64,000 bases of DNA from Kutzneria kofuensis (GCF_014203355.1 NZ_JACHIR010000001.1:8248038-8312037), one strand, 5' to 3'. Counted from the first letter of the stretch, positions 19,649 through 28,731 are shown. The notes: generated by a model not told the origin, from the sequence alone. Translations and numbers: made by a program.

Positions 19649-20827
19649 ATGACGGTGCTAGACGACCGACCTGGCCCGCGGTGGCCGCGCCCGGTGACGG
19701 TGCTGGACGAGCTGACCGAACTCGCCGACCGGCTGAGCAAGGGCGTCCTGCCCGTCGAGGCCCGGCCGGCGGCTCGGGTCCTCTACGGCGAGGCGATCCG
19801 GATCTACGCGCGGGTCCTCGACGGGGAGCCGGGGGTCGGCCCGGACCAGCGGGCCCGGGTGCGTGCGGCCGGCCGGGCGCTGGTGGCCGCCGGTGGCTCC
19901 CCGGACACGGCGGCCGACCATCTCGGCCGGGTGCTGTCGCACCTGGTGGAGGTCGCGGTCGCGGAGCAGCGGCCGCAGCGTCTGTCCACTGTGGTCAGCG
20001 TCGGGAACCTCGTGTTGCGCGACCTGCTGACCGGGGCGCGGGACGCCGGTCCGGAGCGGGGGAGCCGACCGCGGTGGGAGGTCGTCCAGCGGTTGGTCGC
20101 CGGCGAGGTCCCGCCCGGCGCCGAGCACGAGCTTGCCGCCGGCTACGACATCGTCCTGCTGCGGCCGTCCGAGGACGTGCCCCGACCGCGGCTGGCCGAA
20201 CTGCTCGACGAGTTCGAAGGCCTCGGCGTGCTCGGCGCGCCAGTGGACGCGAGTGTCGTGCTGCTCATTCCGGCCACCCTCGACTACTCGCCCCAGCGGG
20301 CGGTCGAGCACTGGGCGGCCCGACTGGGCGCGAGCCCGTGGTGCGCGACGGCGCACCGGTCCCGAGACCGGATCGCCTCCGGGTACGAGGAGGCGGCCGA
20401 CATCCTGACGCTGGCGGTGGCGTCGGGTCGCCCGCCGGGCGTGTTCCGCCTCGACGACTTCCTGATCGAGTACGCCGTGCTGCGCCAGTCCGCGGTCACC
20501 GACAGCCTGTTCGCGATCGTCAAGCCGGTGCTGGCCAACGACATGTTGCGCGAGACGCTGTCAGTGCTGATCGAGTCGGACTTCAACCGCAACGCCGCGG
20601 CGCAGGCCCTGTACATCCATCGGTCCACTTTGGACTATCGGATCCACCGCATCGAGGAGGCCACCGGCTACAGCCCGATGAGCGGCCGGGGCGCCCAGGT
20701 GCTCACCGTGGCGATGACCGCGAGCGCGGTCGCGGACGTCGTGCGCAGGCGCGAAGTCCCCGCCTCACCGACGCGTGATGCCGTAGCCGGTCAGGGTTTC
20801 GCGTACGGCAAGCGCTGTAGCCAGTAG
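19649..20827 (+). CDS. PucR-type helix-turn-helix transcriptional regulator
   Basis: 392 residues. The C-terminal ~70 residues carry the PucR/CdaR HTH (NAAAQALYIHRSTLDYRIHR, then IEEATGY). The upstream part is a variable sensory region without a recognisable ligand domain. Its 3' end overlaps the next, convergent gene by 63 bp. It is the first of three related regulators in 3 kb. The ribosome site is weak (GGACGGGA). The ligand and targets are unknown. Confidence 0.8.
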   Translation: MTVLDDRPGPRWPRPVTVLDELTELADRLSKGVLPVEARPAARVLYGEAIRIYARVLDGEPGVGPDQRARVRAAGRALVAAGGSPDTAADHLGRVLSHLVEVAVAEQRPQRLSTVVSVGNLVLRDLLTGARDAGPERGSRPRWEVVQRLVAGEVPPGAEHELAAGYDIVLLRPSEDVPRPRLAELLDEFEGLGVLGAPVDASVVLLIPATLDYSPQRAVEHWAARLGASPWCATAHRSRDRIASGYEEAADILTLAVASGRPPGVFRLDDFLIEYAVLRQSAVTDSLFAIVKPVLANDMLRETLSVLIESDFNRNAAAQALYIHRSTLDYRIHRIEEATGYSPMSGRGAQVLTVAMTASAVADVVRRREVPASPTRDAVAGQGFAYGKRCSQ

Positions 20828-21448
20828 GCCGAGTCCGCGCGGGTTGGTCGGTCGGTGTCCGCTGAGCTGTTCGATCCGCCGCAGCCGGTGGTCCAGGACG
20901 CCGCGGTCGACCCCGAGATCGGCCGACGCCCTGGCCAGGTCCCCGTCGGCCGAGATCACCGCGCGCAACGTGGCGTGCAGGGTCAGGTCGCCGACCAACC
21001 GCCCGGCCATCGCCGACAGCCGGTGGGCAACCGCCGGGTTCCTCGCGGCGGCGTACTCGACGAGCACGTCCTCCACGCGATGCACGCCCGCGGCCTTGCC
21101 GGTGAACAGGGCGAGTGCCGCGACATGGCGGGCCTCCTCCTCGGCCGATGCCACGTCCCGCCCCGACCACGCCACACCGAGCCACGTCCCTGATCGCACG
21201 CGATCCGGCAGCATGGCGAACGCCTCGCCGCACCGTCGCACGCCGTGCGGCTTGTCCTCCGCCGGCAGCACCAGCGCCCCGTCGGCCGTCCGCCGCACCG
21301 ACCCCAGCCGGTGCGCAAGCCCGCCGAGCGGGTCGGCGCCGGCCGCCTCGTGACATGTGCGCGCCGCCACGACCACAAACACGTCCGCACCTGATGTCAT
21401 GGTCGGCACGCTAGTTCCGCGCACCGGGACTGCGTCGGTGACCGACAT
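20765..21448 (-). CDS. Short PucR-type HTH regulator
   Basis: 227 residues, much shorter than its neighbours. It keeps the C-terminal HTH (LGVDRGVLDHRLRRIEQLSG) and a partial upstream domain only. A perfect 15-bp palindrome (TCCGCA-CGG-TGCGGA) ends five bases before the start codon, in a position to control initiation directly. It converges on and overlaps the 19649-20827 gene. It may be a shortened duplicate of the adjacent PucR gene. Confidence 0.72.
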   Translation of the reverse strand: MSVTDAVPVRGTSVPTMTSGADVFVVVAARTCHEAAGADPLGGLAHRLGSVRRTADGALVLPAEDKPHGVRRCGEAFAMLPDRVRSGTWLGVAWSGRDVASAEEEARHVAALALFTGKAAGVHRVEDVLVEYAAARNPAVAHRLSAMAGRLVGDLTLHATLRAVISADGDLARASADLGVDRGVLDHRLRRIEQLSGHRPTNPRGLGLLATALAVRETLTGYGITRR

Positions 21449-21452
21449 CTCT

Positions 21453-21467
21453 TCCGCACGGTGCGGA
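21453..21467. promoter_or_regulatory. 15-bp palindrome TCCGCA-N3-TGCGGA, copy 1
   Basis: A perfect 6+3+6 palindrome immediately upstream of the short PucR gene. Related copies occur at 22775, 23870 and 23928, so a common regulator site is likely. Confidence 0.6.
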
Positions 21468-21505
21468 CGTTCTTCCGGCTGCCGAGGAACTCCGGGCCTT
21501 GGGCG

Positions 21506-22624
21506 TCAGTCGCCGTCGGGCAGCGGCAACGGCAGCGGCGGCAGGGGTCGCGCCGCCGCCTCGTACGCGGTGAGCGCGGTGCCGAGCACCTGCAGCCTGC
21601 GCGCGGAAGTCGGGTCGTGACCGGTGAGTTGCTCGATGCGGCGCAGCCGGTAGTCGAGCGTGCTGCGGTGGATCATCAGGTCGGTGGCCGCGCGGGACCT
21701 GTTGCCGTCGGCGGCCAGCAGCGCCCGCAGCGTGGCGAGCAGCACCGGGATGCGGGTGACGGGCTCGATCTTCGCGGCGAGCAGTCCCGCCACCGACGGG
21801 TGGGTGAGCACCGCGTACTCCACGGGCACGTCGCCCAGCAGGTAGCAGCCGGGTCTGCGCCGGGCGGCCAGGGCGGCGGCCACGACGTCGACCGCCTCGA
21901 TCCGGCCTGCGGGCACCCGATCGACCTGCTGCCAGGAGACGCCGGCCCAACTGTGCTCGGGCAACAGGGCGTGCAGGCCCGTGCATCGTTCGAACCCGGC
22001 GTTCTCGTCCTCGGCGGGCACGAGAACGTAGCCGCCCTGGGCACACACGGCGGAGAGCACGTCCGCCCCGAGTTTGCCCATCACGGTGCGCCGTGCCGCC
22101 GGCGACGCGACCGTGCGGAACGCCATCACCGCGTACGCGCGGGCGAACCGGCCGTCCGCGGCGTCGACCTCTCCCCGCAGCAGCGCCGCCGCAGCCTCGT
22201 CGTGCGACGGCCGCCGGTGCGACCCGGCGGGCTGCACCTCCTGGAAGCCGTGCAGCAGTTCACGCATGAACCGGTTGCTCGCCTCGGCGAGCGCCCTGAG
22301 CCGCTCGGTCGACGCGCCGGGCACCTCGGCACGGGCCGCGACGGCTTCCTCGCACACCTTGCCCTGCAGTTCGAGCAGTTGGTCCAGCGGCCACTGCTCG
22401 ATCGCCCAACTGTGACCCATCGTGCGGACGGCGGCGACCTTCCGAGCGTCCCATTCGTCGCCCATCCCGCGAGCACCGTCCGAGCAAAGCAGTCCGATGG
22501 ACAGCCGCACCATGTCCGCTGCCTTGGCGCGCTGGGCGGCGGGGAGCCGGTCGAGTTCGCGGAGCACACGGCACCAGACAGTGGCGTGGAGGCCGTTCAC
22601 CGGCGTTTTCCCCTGCACGGACAT
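21506..22624 (-). CDS. PucR-type helix-turn-helix transcriptional regulator
   Basis: ATG at 22624 (MSVQGKTPVNG) is preferred over an upstream in-frame start at 22660 because AAGGGGA lies about ten bases before it. The product has 372 residues. The C-terminal HTH (DLMIHRSTLDYRLRRIEQLT) matches the two neighbouring regulators and is preceded by an N-terminal helical domain of unknown ligand. It is transcribed in the same direction as the short PucR gene, 57 bp away. Confidence 0.78.
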   Translation of the reverse strand: MSVQGKTPVNGLHATVWCRVLRELDRLPAAQRAKAADMVRLSIGLLCSDGARGMGDEWDARKVAAVRTMGHSWAIEQWPLDQLLELQGKVCEEAVAARAEVPGASTERLRALAEASNRFMRELLHGFQEVQPAGSHRRPSHDEAAAALLRGEVDAADGRFARAYAVMAFRTVASPAARRTVMGKLGADVLSAVCAQGGYVLVPAEDENAGFERCTGLHALLPEHSWAGVSWQQVDRVPAGRIEAVDVVAAALAARRRPGCYLLGDVPVEYAVLTHPSVAGLLAAKIEPVTRIPVLLATLRALLAADGNRSRAATDLMIHRSTLDYRLRRIEQLTGHDPTSARRLQVLGTALTAYEAAARPLPPLPLPLPDGD

Positions 22625-22774
22625 CAATAGCGGATCCCCTTCACACACGGGCGCGCGCACTCTCGGCGCGGATTGCCGGGCGGCGATTGTGATCGCAGTG
22701 TAAGCGTTGCATCCCTATCCGTCGTCGGCCGACAGTCGAATGTGAGCAATGGTTCAGCCGTTTCCCGAAAGCCG

Positions 22775-22789
22775 TCCGAAGAATGCGGA
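22775..22789. promoter_or_regulatory. 15-bp palindrome, copy 2 (one mismatch)
   Basis: TCCGAA-GAA-TGCGGA, in the gap between the third PucR gene and the LacI-type gene. Confidence 0.45.
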
Positions 22790-22809
22790 ACCCGCCGTCT
22801 CGGGCCGAC

Positions 22810-23814
22810 TCACGCGCCGCGGTGTGGGCCGGTTGTCGCCCGTCGCACGAGCGTGGTGGGGAAGACGACCTCGGTCGGCGGCCGCTGGTGCCGCAGCTCG
22901 TCCAGCAGGAGCTCGGCGGCCCGTGCTCCCTGCGCCGCGACCGGCTGCGCCACCGTGGTGAGGTCCAGCGCCGCGGCGAGCTCATGGTCGTCGAAGCCGA
23001 CCAGCGAGACCTCCTCAGGTACCGCGACCCCGTTGCGGCGCAGCGCCCGCAAGGCGCCGAAGGCCATCTCGTCGGACATCGCGAACACCGCTGTCGGCTG
23101 CCCCGGGCCGGCGAGCAGCCGTGCCATGGCGGCCTCGCCACCGCCCGCGGTGAAACCGCCGGCAACCTGCCAGCCGGGTCCGGGCTCGATCCCGGCTTCG
23201 GCGAGCGCCCGCAGGTATCCGAACCGGCGCAGCGCCGGTGTGGTGAAACCGTGCGGGGCTGGATCGGCTTCGCCGATCAGCCCGATGCGGCGGTGTCCCA
23301 GGTGGACCAGCAGCCGCACCGCTTCCGCCGCGGCGGACAGGTCGTCGATGCGTACCGAGGAGAAGCCCGGCACGGCCGCGCCGACGAGCACGACGGGCAC
23401 CCGCAGGCGACGCAGGGCGTCGGCCTCGCGGTCGGTGAGGGGCAGGCACAGCACCAGGACGGCGTCCACCCGCCGGCGCAACGGCATCTGTTCGAAGAAA
23501 CGGGACCTGCTCGGGGCGTCGGCGACCCCGTACACGACCAGGTCGAGCCCCGCCTCGCGCAGGACCGCCTCGGCCCCGGCGATGACGGTGCCGAAGAACC
23601 ACCGGGCCACGTAGGGGACCACGATCCCGACCGAGTTCGTGCGGCCCGACGCCAGGCTGGCGGCGTTGAACGGCGCGACGTAGTCCAGCTCGGCGGCCGC
23701 GTGCTCGACCCGCGCCCTGGTCGTCGCGGTGACCGAGGGCAAGCCGCGCAGCGCCCGCGAGGCGGTGGCCGTGGAGACCTGTGCGCGCCGGGCGACGTCG
23801 CGGATCGTGGGCAT
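22810..23814 (-). CDS. LacI family transcriptional regulator
   Basis: ATG at 23814 follows GGGAGGTGGCG. The 334-residue product starts with the LacI HTH and hinge (TIRDVARRAQVSTATASRAL), then a periplasmic-binding-protein-like sensor (SVGIVVPYVARWFFGTVIAG) of normal family length. LacI proteins usually bind sugars or sugar derivatives. The hemicellulase island nearby makes a saccharide inducer plausible, though this is inference. Two copies of the 15-bp palindrome lie 56 and 114 bp upstream of its start. Confidence 0.87.
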   Translation of the reverse strand: MPTIRDVARRAQVSTATASRALRGLPSVTATTRARVEHAAAELDYVAPFNAASLASGRTNSVGIVVPYVARWFFGTVIAGAEAVLREAGLDLVVYGVADAPSRSRFFEQMPLRRRVDAVLVLCLPLTDREADALRRLRVPVVLVGAAVPGFSSVRIDDLSAAAEAVRLLVHLGHRRIGLIGEADPAPHGFTTPALRRFGYLRALAEAGIEPGPGWQVAGGFTAGGGEAAMARLLAGPGQPTAVFAMSDEMAFGALRALRRNGVAVPEEVSLVGFDDHELAAALDLTTVAQPVAAQGARAAELLLDELRHQRPPTEVVFPTTLVRRATTGPHRGA

Positions 23815-23869
23815 CGCCACCTCCCGGAACACCGACGCTACCGATTCGGACGTGGACGACGCCGAGAAT

Positions 23870-23884
23870 TCCGCACAACGCGGA
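23870..23884. promoter_or_regulatory. 15-bp palindrome, copy 3
   Basis: TCCGC-ACAAC-GCGGA, upstream of the LacI-type gene and of the divergent plus-strand pseudogene. Confidence 0.5.
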
Positions 23885-23927
23885 GCAGATTGCGTGGAAT
23901 GCGGTCGACGGCTGCGGTGGAAACAAG

Positions 23928-23942
23928 TCCGCACGATGCGGA
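23928..23942. promoter_or_regulatory. 15-bp palindrome TCCGCA-N3-TGCGGA, copy 4
   Basis: A perfect TCCGCA-CGA-TGCGGA, 58 bp from copy 3 in the same divergent promoter region. Confidence 0.6.
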
Positions 23943-24045
23943 ATCGCGGCCACGTGAAGCGCGCGGACCGTGCCGGCCGGATATTACGGTCGCCGACATC
24001 GAGATCGGCCCGTCACTGGTATTCCCGTGCAGAGAAGGCGGCTGT

Positions 24046-24739
24046 GTGAACGTCAAGGTCCTGCAGGTGCAGCAGTGGGCCAATGCGACCTACGGCGCCG
24101 TCATCGGCTACAACCGCTGCCCCGAGGACGGCCGGGTCGGCTGGTCGACGCTGTACTCGCTGACCAGAGCCCTGCAGCATGAGCTGGGCATCACGGCACT
24201 GTCGGACAACTTCGGACCGATGACGCTGGGCAAGCTCGCACAGCGCGGCGGCGTTCCCGTCACCGAGCCGAACCAGAACATCGTGCGGATCGTGCAGGGC
24301 GGCTGCGTCTGCAAGGGCTACGGTCCGGGCGAGTTCACCGGCTCCTTCGCCGCGGGGCCTCGTGCAGGCCACGATCCTGGCCATCCAGTTCGAACTGGGC
24401 ATGAGCGACGACGACGCGACCGGCGCGGTCGGTCCGCTCACCAGAGCGGGACTGCGTCAGCATCCCCTCGCCGTCGGATCGACCGGCGTGTGGGTGAACC
24501 TGTTCAGCACGGGCATGGTGCTCAACGGACGGGCGTCGTTCACGGACACCTTCGGCGAGGACATGGCCTGCGCGGTGCGGGAGTTCCAGAGCTTGTCGGC
24601 GCTGCCCGTCTCGGGGCGGGCCGACCTGGCCACGTGGGCGCAGACGATGGTGTCCACCGGCGACCCCGACCGACCCGGCGCCGCCTGCGACTGCGTCACC
24701 ACGATCACCCCCGAACGGACAACACGGCGCCCTGACGGT
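24046..24739 (+). pseudogene. Frameshifted, 3'-truncated peptidoglycan-binding/DUF1906-type protein gene
   Basis: The GTG at 24046 has a good ribosome site (GAAGG, 8 bp upstream). The first frame encodes VLQVQQWANATYGAVIGYN and continues to about 24355. The homologous sequence then continues in another frame from about 24361 (VQATILAIQFELGMSDDDAT to ITPERTTRRPDG). One surplus C in GGGGCCTCGTG at 24353-24363 would explain the shift. The two halves match, from memory, the N-terminal repeats of actinobacterial proteins that carry a C-terminal Rv2525c-like glycoside-hydrolase (DUF1906) domain. Similarity stops at the 'CDCVT' boundary just where that domain should begin, so the catalytic part is gone. 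No signal peptide is visible. Confidence 0.68.
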
Positions 24740-24890
24740 CCTTTGTGGACTGGACAGAATTCGCGCAGACCCGGCGCGCTCAGCCAGGCACGGCTGGGTG
24801 CCGGCGAGGTCGCCGAACGTCCACTTCGGACGCCAATGCCGAACGCCGCCAACGGCAGTCGAGTTCCCGTCGGCGGTGCGTGACGCGAGC

Positions 24891-24924
24891 GAGGCCGGGA
24901 GGATTTGCGGGTCCTCCCGGCCTC
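24891..24924. terminator. Strong hairpin terminator
   Basis: A perfect 13-bp stem (GAGGCCGGGAGGA / TCCTCCCGGCCTC) with an 8-base loop. It lies between the plus-strand pseudogene and the 3' end of the minus-strand secreted-protein gene and could serve both. Confidence 0.6.
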
Positions 24925-24948
24925 TGCTCACGAACGATGTTGAGAAAG

Positions 24949-25341
24949 TCAGTTGTCGTTGCAGGGCGTGATGGGCCCGTCAACCCTTCCGTTCCCGCTG
25001 GCGGGGGCGCGGAAGCAGTAGTTCTGGTTGTTGTCGAGGGTGACACCCTTCATCTGCTGGCCGCGGTCGGAGGCCGTGAACCTCGTCTGGGTGGCGTTGG
25101 CGGGAACCCGGTACACGTACTTTCCGCCGGCCGCACCGGCCGGCCACGTCGTGCACTTCTGCTTGATGTCCCGCCCCGAGGCGTCCCACGACCTGAAGCA
25201 GATCTTGAAGACGACGGACTTGTTGGAGAAGAGAATGAAGTGGTCCCCCGTCGCCGAGGCCGCAGGAGCGCCGACCACCGCGGCCGTGAGCGTGAGAGCG
25301 CTCGCCGCGAGACCCACCGCGATCTTCTTCATGGCGTTCAC
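24949..25341 (-). CDS. Small secreted protein with four cysteines
   Basis: The GTG at 25341 (VNAMKKIAVG) is chosen because AAAGGAAAGG lies eight bases upstream; the ATG three codons later is an alternative. A classical Sec signal peptide (MKKIAVGLAASALTLTAAVV) is followed by a likely signal peptidase site after ASA. The mature domain of about 100 residues has four Cys (KICF, QKCT, NYCF, TPCN), enough for two disulfides, and many aromatic and polar residues. I recognise no family. A perfect GACAAGG-CAAA-CCTTGTC palindrome lies 42 bp upstream of the start. Confidence 0.7.
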   Translation of the reverse strand: MNAMKKIAVGLAASALTLTAAVVGAPAASATGDHFILFSNKSVVFKICFRSWDASGRDIKQKCTTWPAGAAGGKYVYRVPANATQTRFTASDRGQQMKGVTLDNNQNYCFRAPASGNGRVDGPITPCNDN

Positions 25342-25739
25342 TGGAATCGCCTTTCCTTTGTTGCCTGTAATCGATCGGTAAAGACAAGGCAAACCTTGTC
25401 ACACTGTCGTGTTTTGGACAATAAGAATAATTCGGGTTGTTGTCCTCAGTCTGCGGAGGCGGCCGCGCGGTGCGAATAGGTATCGCCGTTGCGCGGGGCC
25501 GCCTTGCTGCAGAGCTCCCGACTGGCGCTGACGGGTCGTGTCGCCGTAATGGCCGCCGCTGTGGCGGTTGCCCGCTGTGCGAGAGGTGGACGGGCGGTCG
25601 AGGGAATGCGGTTTCCCTCGGGAACCTTTGTGGTCGGACGGCGGTCTGTCGACCCGATTGTGTAGTGCTGGAAGCACTTACCTACGTAGTTGACGTGTGG
25701 CCGCGTGATTACCGCTGCAGGTGACAGGGGTGATTCTCG
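25342..25739. other. Gene-less stretch between secreted protein and glycosidase remnant
   Basis: About 400 bp without a convincing coding frame. It holds the palindrome at 25383-25400 and a short hairpin at 25602-25621 (GAGGGAA/TTCCCTC). Its composition is less GC-rich near 25400-25450, as expected of a promoter region. Confidence 0.5.
25383..25400. promoter_or_regulatory. Perfect inverted repeat upstream of secreted protein gene
   Basis: GACAAGG-CAAA-CCTTGTC, seven-base arms with a four-base spacer. It sits where an operator for the minus-strand gene at 25341 would be expected. Confidence 0.5.
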
Positions 25740-26436
25740 ATGCGTGTTCTCACGGCGATTTCCCTGGCCGCGCTGTGTTTCGGGGCGGCCGCGTTGATCC
25801 CGCTGGCGGTGGCTGGTCAGCCCGGCGCACCGCCGCTGGCAGGTGTAGGTCGCATTCATGCCGATCGGCCGGGACGATGCCCACGGCTGGTCGTCGTGGC
25901 AGGAGGATTCGTATCAGGAGGACTGGAGTCTCGTCCGGAACCTGCACCCGATCATTGCGGCGGCCGGGGTGCGGTACCTGATCGACCTGCTCAACGAGGG
26001 CATGCCGATGTCGAATGAACCAGTGCTGCGGCAATACGGGACCCGCCTGTGGATCGACTACACGGCGAACTTCGGCGCGAGCGACACCGTGGGCTTCTCG
26101 ATGACGACCTGGATCGCCGACCGGGCCACTCGGATGACCGCGGTGTACGGCACGAACCCGCCCGCCGTCTTCGACGTGCACCTGTATGGCGACAGCTGGA
26201 ACGGTGACGAGTACTCGCAGTTCGTCGACGCCGACAGGAAGATGACCGAACTCGGCTACCACCAGGACTGGATCATCGGTAAGACCTATTTCGACGACGC
26301 TACGGCCGCCGACGGGATCAGGCGCGCCACCGGTGAGGCGGGCCGCGTCATCCGGTTTCTCACCCGGTGGCCGCTGACGAGTATGCCGGGGCACAGATCT
26401 CCGTGGTGGTGCTCGCCCCACGCTGACGTCGAGTGA
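25740..26436 (+). pseudogene. Broken secreted glycosidase-like gene
   Basis: The ATG at 25740 (AGGGGTGA upstream) opens a clear signal peptide (MRVLTAISLAALCFGAAALI) that soon runs into non-coding-like sequence. A different frame from 25858 to 26436 encodes a domain-like stretch with YLIDLLNEG and VFDVHLYGDSWNG, resembling the acid and nucleophile strands of TIM-barrel glycosidases. A TAG at 25846 closes this second frame just upstream, so the signal peptide and the body cannot be one protein. The N-terminal part of the barrel seems to be deleted. The family is not identified. Confidence 0.5.
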
Positions 26437-26478
26437 CAGCACGCCCACCCACTGGGCTGCCGCTACGACGAAGGCAAG

Positions 26479-26522
26479 TCCAGCGCCGCGCCCGTGTCAT
26501 CATGCGCGGGCGCGGCGCTGGA
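26479..26522. terminator. Very strong hairpin terminator of the hemicellulase operon
   Basis: A perfect 16-bp G/C-rich stem (TCCAGCGCCGCGCCCG with its complement) around a 12-base loop. It lies 15 bp past the stop codon of the SGNH hydrolase gene on the minus strand. Confidence 0.7.
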
Positions 26523-26536
26523 TCCGTTGTGACGCC

Positions 26537-27814
26537 TCAATGAGTGAACAGGGTGTACGGCAGGGCATCGGCGAGAGCCAGGTACCCGGCCGGGTTGAGG
26601 TGCAGATGGTCGCCGGTGTCGTAGCTCGACCGAAGGTGGCTGGGGTTGGCGGGGTCTCGCACGACCTGGTCGAAGTCGGCCACCGCGTCGAACTGGTTGC
26701 TGGTGCGGATCCACGAGTTGACCGTCTGGCGGGCGGCCTCGTGGGTTCCGGCCGGGTCGTCGTAGCTGTTGCCACCGAACGGTGTGATGGTCGCGCCGTA
26801 CACCTTGATGCCGGCGGCGTGGGCTTTGGTGATGAATTGCTGGTACGCGGCGATGAGGCCGTCGGCGGTCTTGGGGGAGCCGTTGCCGCCGAGATCGTTG
26901 ACGCCCTCGAAGACGATCAACCATTTGACGCCGCTCTGGCCGAGGACGTCGCGGTCGAAGCGGGACACCGCGGTGGGGCCGAGTCCGCCGCTGAGCACCG
27001 CGTTGCCGCCCGCGGCTTCGTTCACGACGGCGACGTCCGCGGTGGCGCCGCGCTTCTGGAGCCGGGCGAACAGGTCGTCGGGCCAGCGGTCGTTGCCGTT
27101 GGTGGTGGAGCCGCGGCCGTCGGTCAGCGAGTCGCCGAGCATCACCGCCGCACCGGTGTGCGGCGGCGCCCACACGTCCAGGCCGCTGAGGAAGTACCAG
27201 TGGTCCACCGGCGTCGTGCCGGTCAGGGTGGTGTCGGTGAGGTGGTTGCCCTTGGTCAGGTACGAGGTGGTGCGCGAGCCGGGGTGTGAGGTGATGTGGC
27301 TCGATGCCTGGCCTTGGGCGAGATAGAGCGTCACGGTGAGGTTGGATCCGCTCGGCACGGTGACGTTCAGCGGGTCGGAGATCGTTTCCTTGCCGACCGC
27401 GACGGTGACCGATTTCTGGCCGCCGAAGGTGACTGTCTTGGCGGTGCCGGCCTGGATTCCGCTCACCCCGGCGGCGCCGCCGGTCGGCGTCGCCACGGAC
27501 GCAGCGGTGATCGGCAGTGGCGCACCTCCGAAGATGTTGTTCAGGTGCAGCCGGAACCGGGAACCGCCGACCGAGACGTGAATGGTCTGGCGCAGCGTGG
27601 CGTCCACCATGACCTGGTTGCCCTGCGTGTACGGGGCGGGCGGCATGTTGGACGCCTCGGTCAGCTGCGGCATCGACGTCCAGGTCGCCACCCAGTGGTC
27701 GCCGCCCGCACCGGTCGGCGGTTTCATCGGCGCCGCGGCGGCGACCCCACCGGTCGCGCCGACGGCGAGGACGGTCACCGCCGCGAGCCAGAGCCTTCTG
27801 CGAGCGAGCTTCAT
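26537..27814 (-). CDS. Secreted SGNH/GDSL hydrolase
   Basis: ATG at 27814 follows GGAGGATCC. The 425-residue product has a Sec signal peptide (RRRLWLAAVTVLAVGATGGV, cleavage after VAAAA). An N-terminal beta-rich domain of ~180 residues comes next, then the SGNH hydrolase domain: block I GDSLTDG, Asn block FEGVNDLG, and the catalytic Asp-His in DHLHLNPAGY near the C-terminus. The arrangement fits secreted esterases acting on plant polysaccharide or related esters; the substrate is inferred from its position as last gene of the GH62-GH30-CE15 operon. No truncation is seen, so it appears to be one of two intact genes in that operon. Confidence 0.85.
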   Translation of the reverse strand: MKLARRRLWLAAVTVLAVGATGGVAAAAPMKPPTGAGGDHWVATWTSMPQLTEASNMPPAPYTQGNQVMVDATLRQTIHVSVGGSRFRLHLNNIFGGAPLPITAASVATPTGGAAGVSGIQAGTAKTVTFGGQKSVTVAVGKETISDPLNVTVPSGSNLTVTLYLAQGQASSHITSHPGSRTTSYLTKGNHLTDTTLTGTTPVDHWYFLSGLDVWAPPHTGAAVMLGDSLTDGRGSTTNGNDRWPDDLFARLQKRGATADVAVVNEAAGGNAVLSGGLGPTAVSRFDRDVLGQSGVKWLIVFEGVNDLGGNGSPKTADGLIAAYQQFITKAHAAGIKVYGATITPFGGNSYDDPAGTHEAARQTVNSWIRTSNQFDAVADFDQVVRDPANPSHLRSSYDTGDHLHLNPAGYLALADALPYTLFTH

Positions 27815-28680
27815 GGATCCTCCGATGGGACAAGGTTTCACGCGTGGCGGGAGCAACTGCGGTTGGCTACCCGACGGAGCAGGTTGCGGGTCGTGCCCGA
27901 CGCGGACTAGCCACCGGACGTCGTCGGGCCACCGGTCAGGACGGGGGTGGTCCAGTCCCGCCAGCTCGGCAGGTTGCCGGCCTTCAGGCTGGAGATGCGA
28001 AACACGCCGGGAGGGTTGCCCTTCTTCAGCAGGAACGCCTGCAGGCTCTGCTGCAGCGGCGCCTTCCACTCCGGCCGGACCGAGCAGTGCGTACCGTTCT
28101 GCACGTCCGACCAGTAGCTGATGTCGGGTCCGGCGCCGAGCGCCTTGTACACCTCGGCGCCGCCCAGAGCGGCCACGCTGCCGGACCGGGCCGCCAGATG
28201 GTTGATGTGCGGGTTCTCCATGACGAACAACCCACGCGGGGCGACCATGGCGACCATCTCGTGAGTGTCGACCGGCAGCCGGGTCGGGTCGCCGGTGAAG
28301 GAGCCGAACGCGTCACCGAGCCACGGCTGCTCGCCGTAGGCGCTGCTCAACGACTGGGCGCCGGACTCACCGGGGACCCCGCGGAAGATCGGCACGCCGG
28401 CGGTGCCCGACTCGATCGGCATCGTCAGCGCGATGCGCTGGTCGAACGCGCCGGCGACGAACGCGCCCTTGCCGAACCGCGAGCATCCGGTCACGCCGGT
28501 CGCGTCGGCCTTCAGGATGCTGCCGCCGGACTGGGCGATGACATCGATGATCCGGCTCACGCCCCACGCCCAGGCCATCTCCAGCCCGGTGCTGCTGCCG
28601 GAGCCGTAGATGCTGTAGAACGCGCCCTGCTTGTTGTTGCGGGGCGTGCCTTCCTTGCCCACCTGGTACGGGTCGTAGTA

Positions 28681-28704
28681 CGACAACGACAGGTTGTAAT
28701 CTAG
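28681..28704 (+). repeat. IS left terminal inverted repeat
   Basis: It matches the reverse complement of 30021-30044 at 20 of 24 positions, the outer 14 being identical. Confidence 0.8.
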
Positions 28705-28731
28705 GTCCGGACTCTGGTAGTTGATCTTGTT

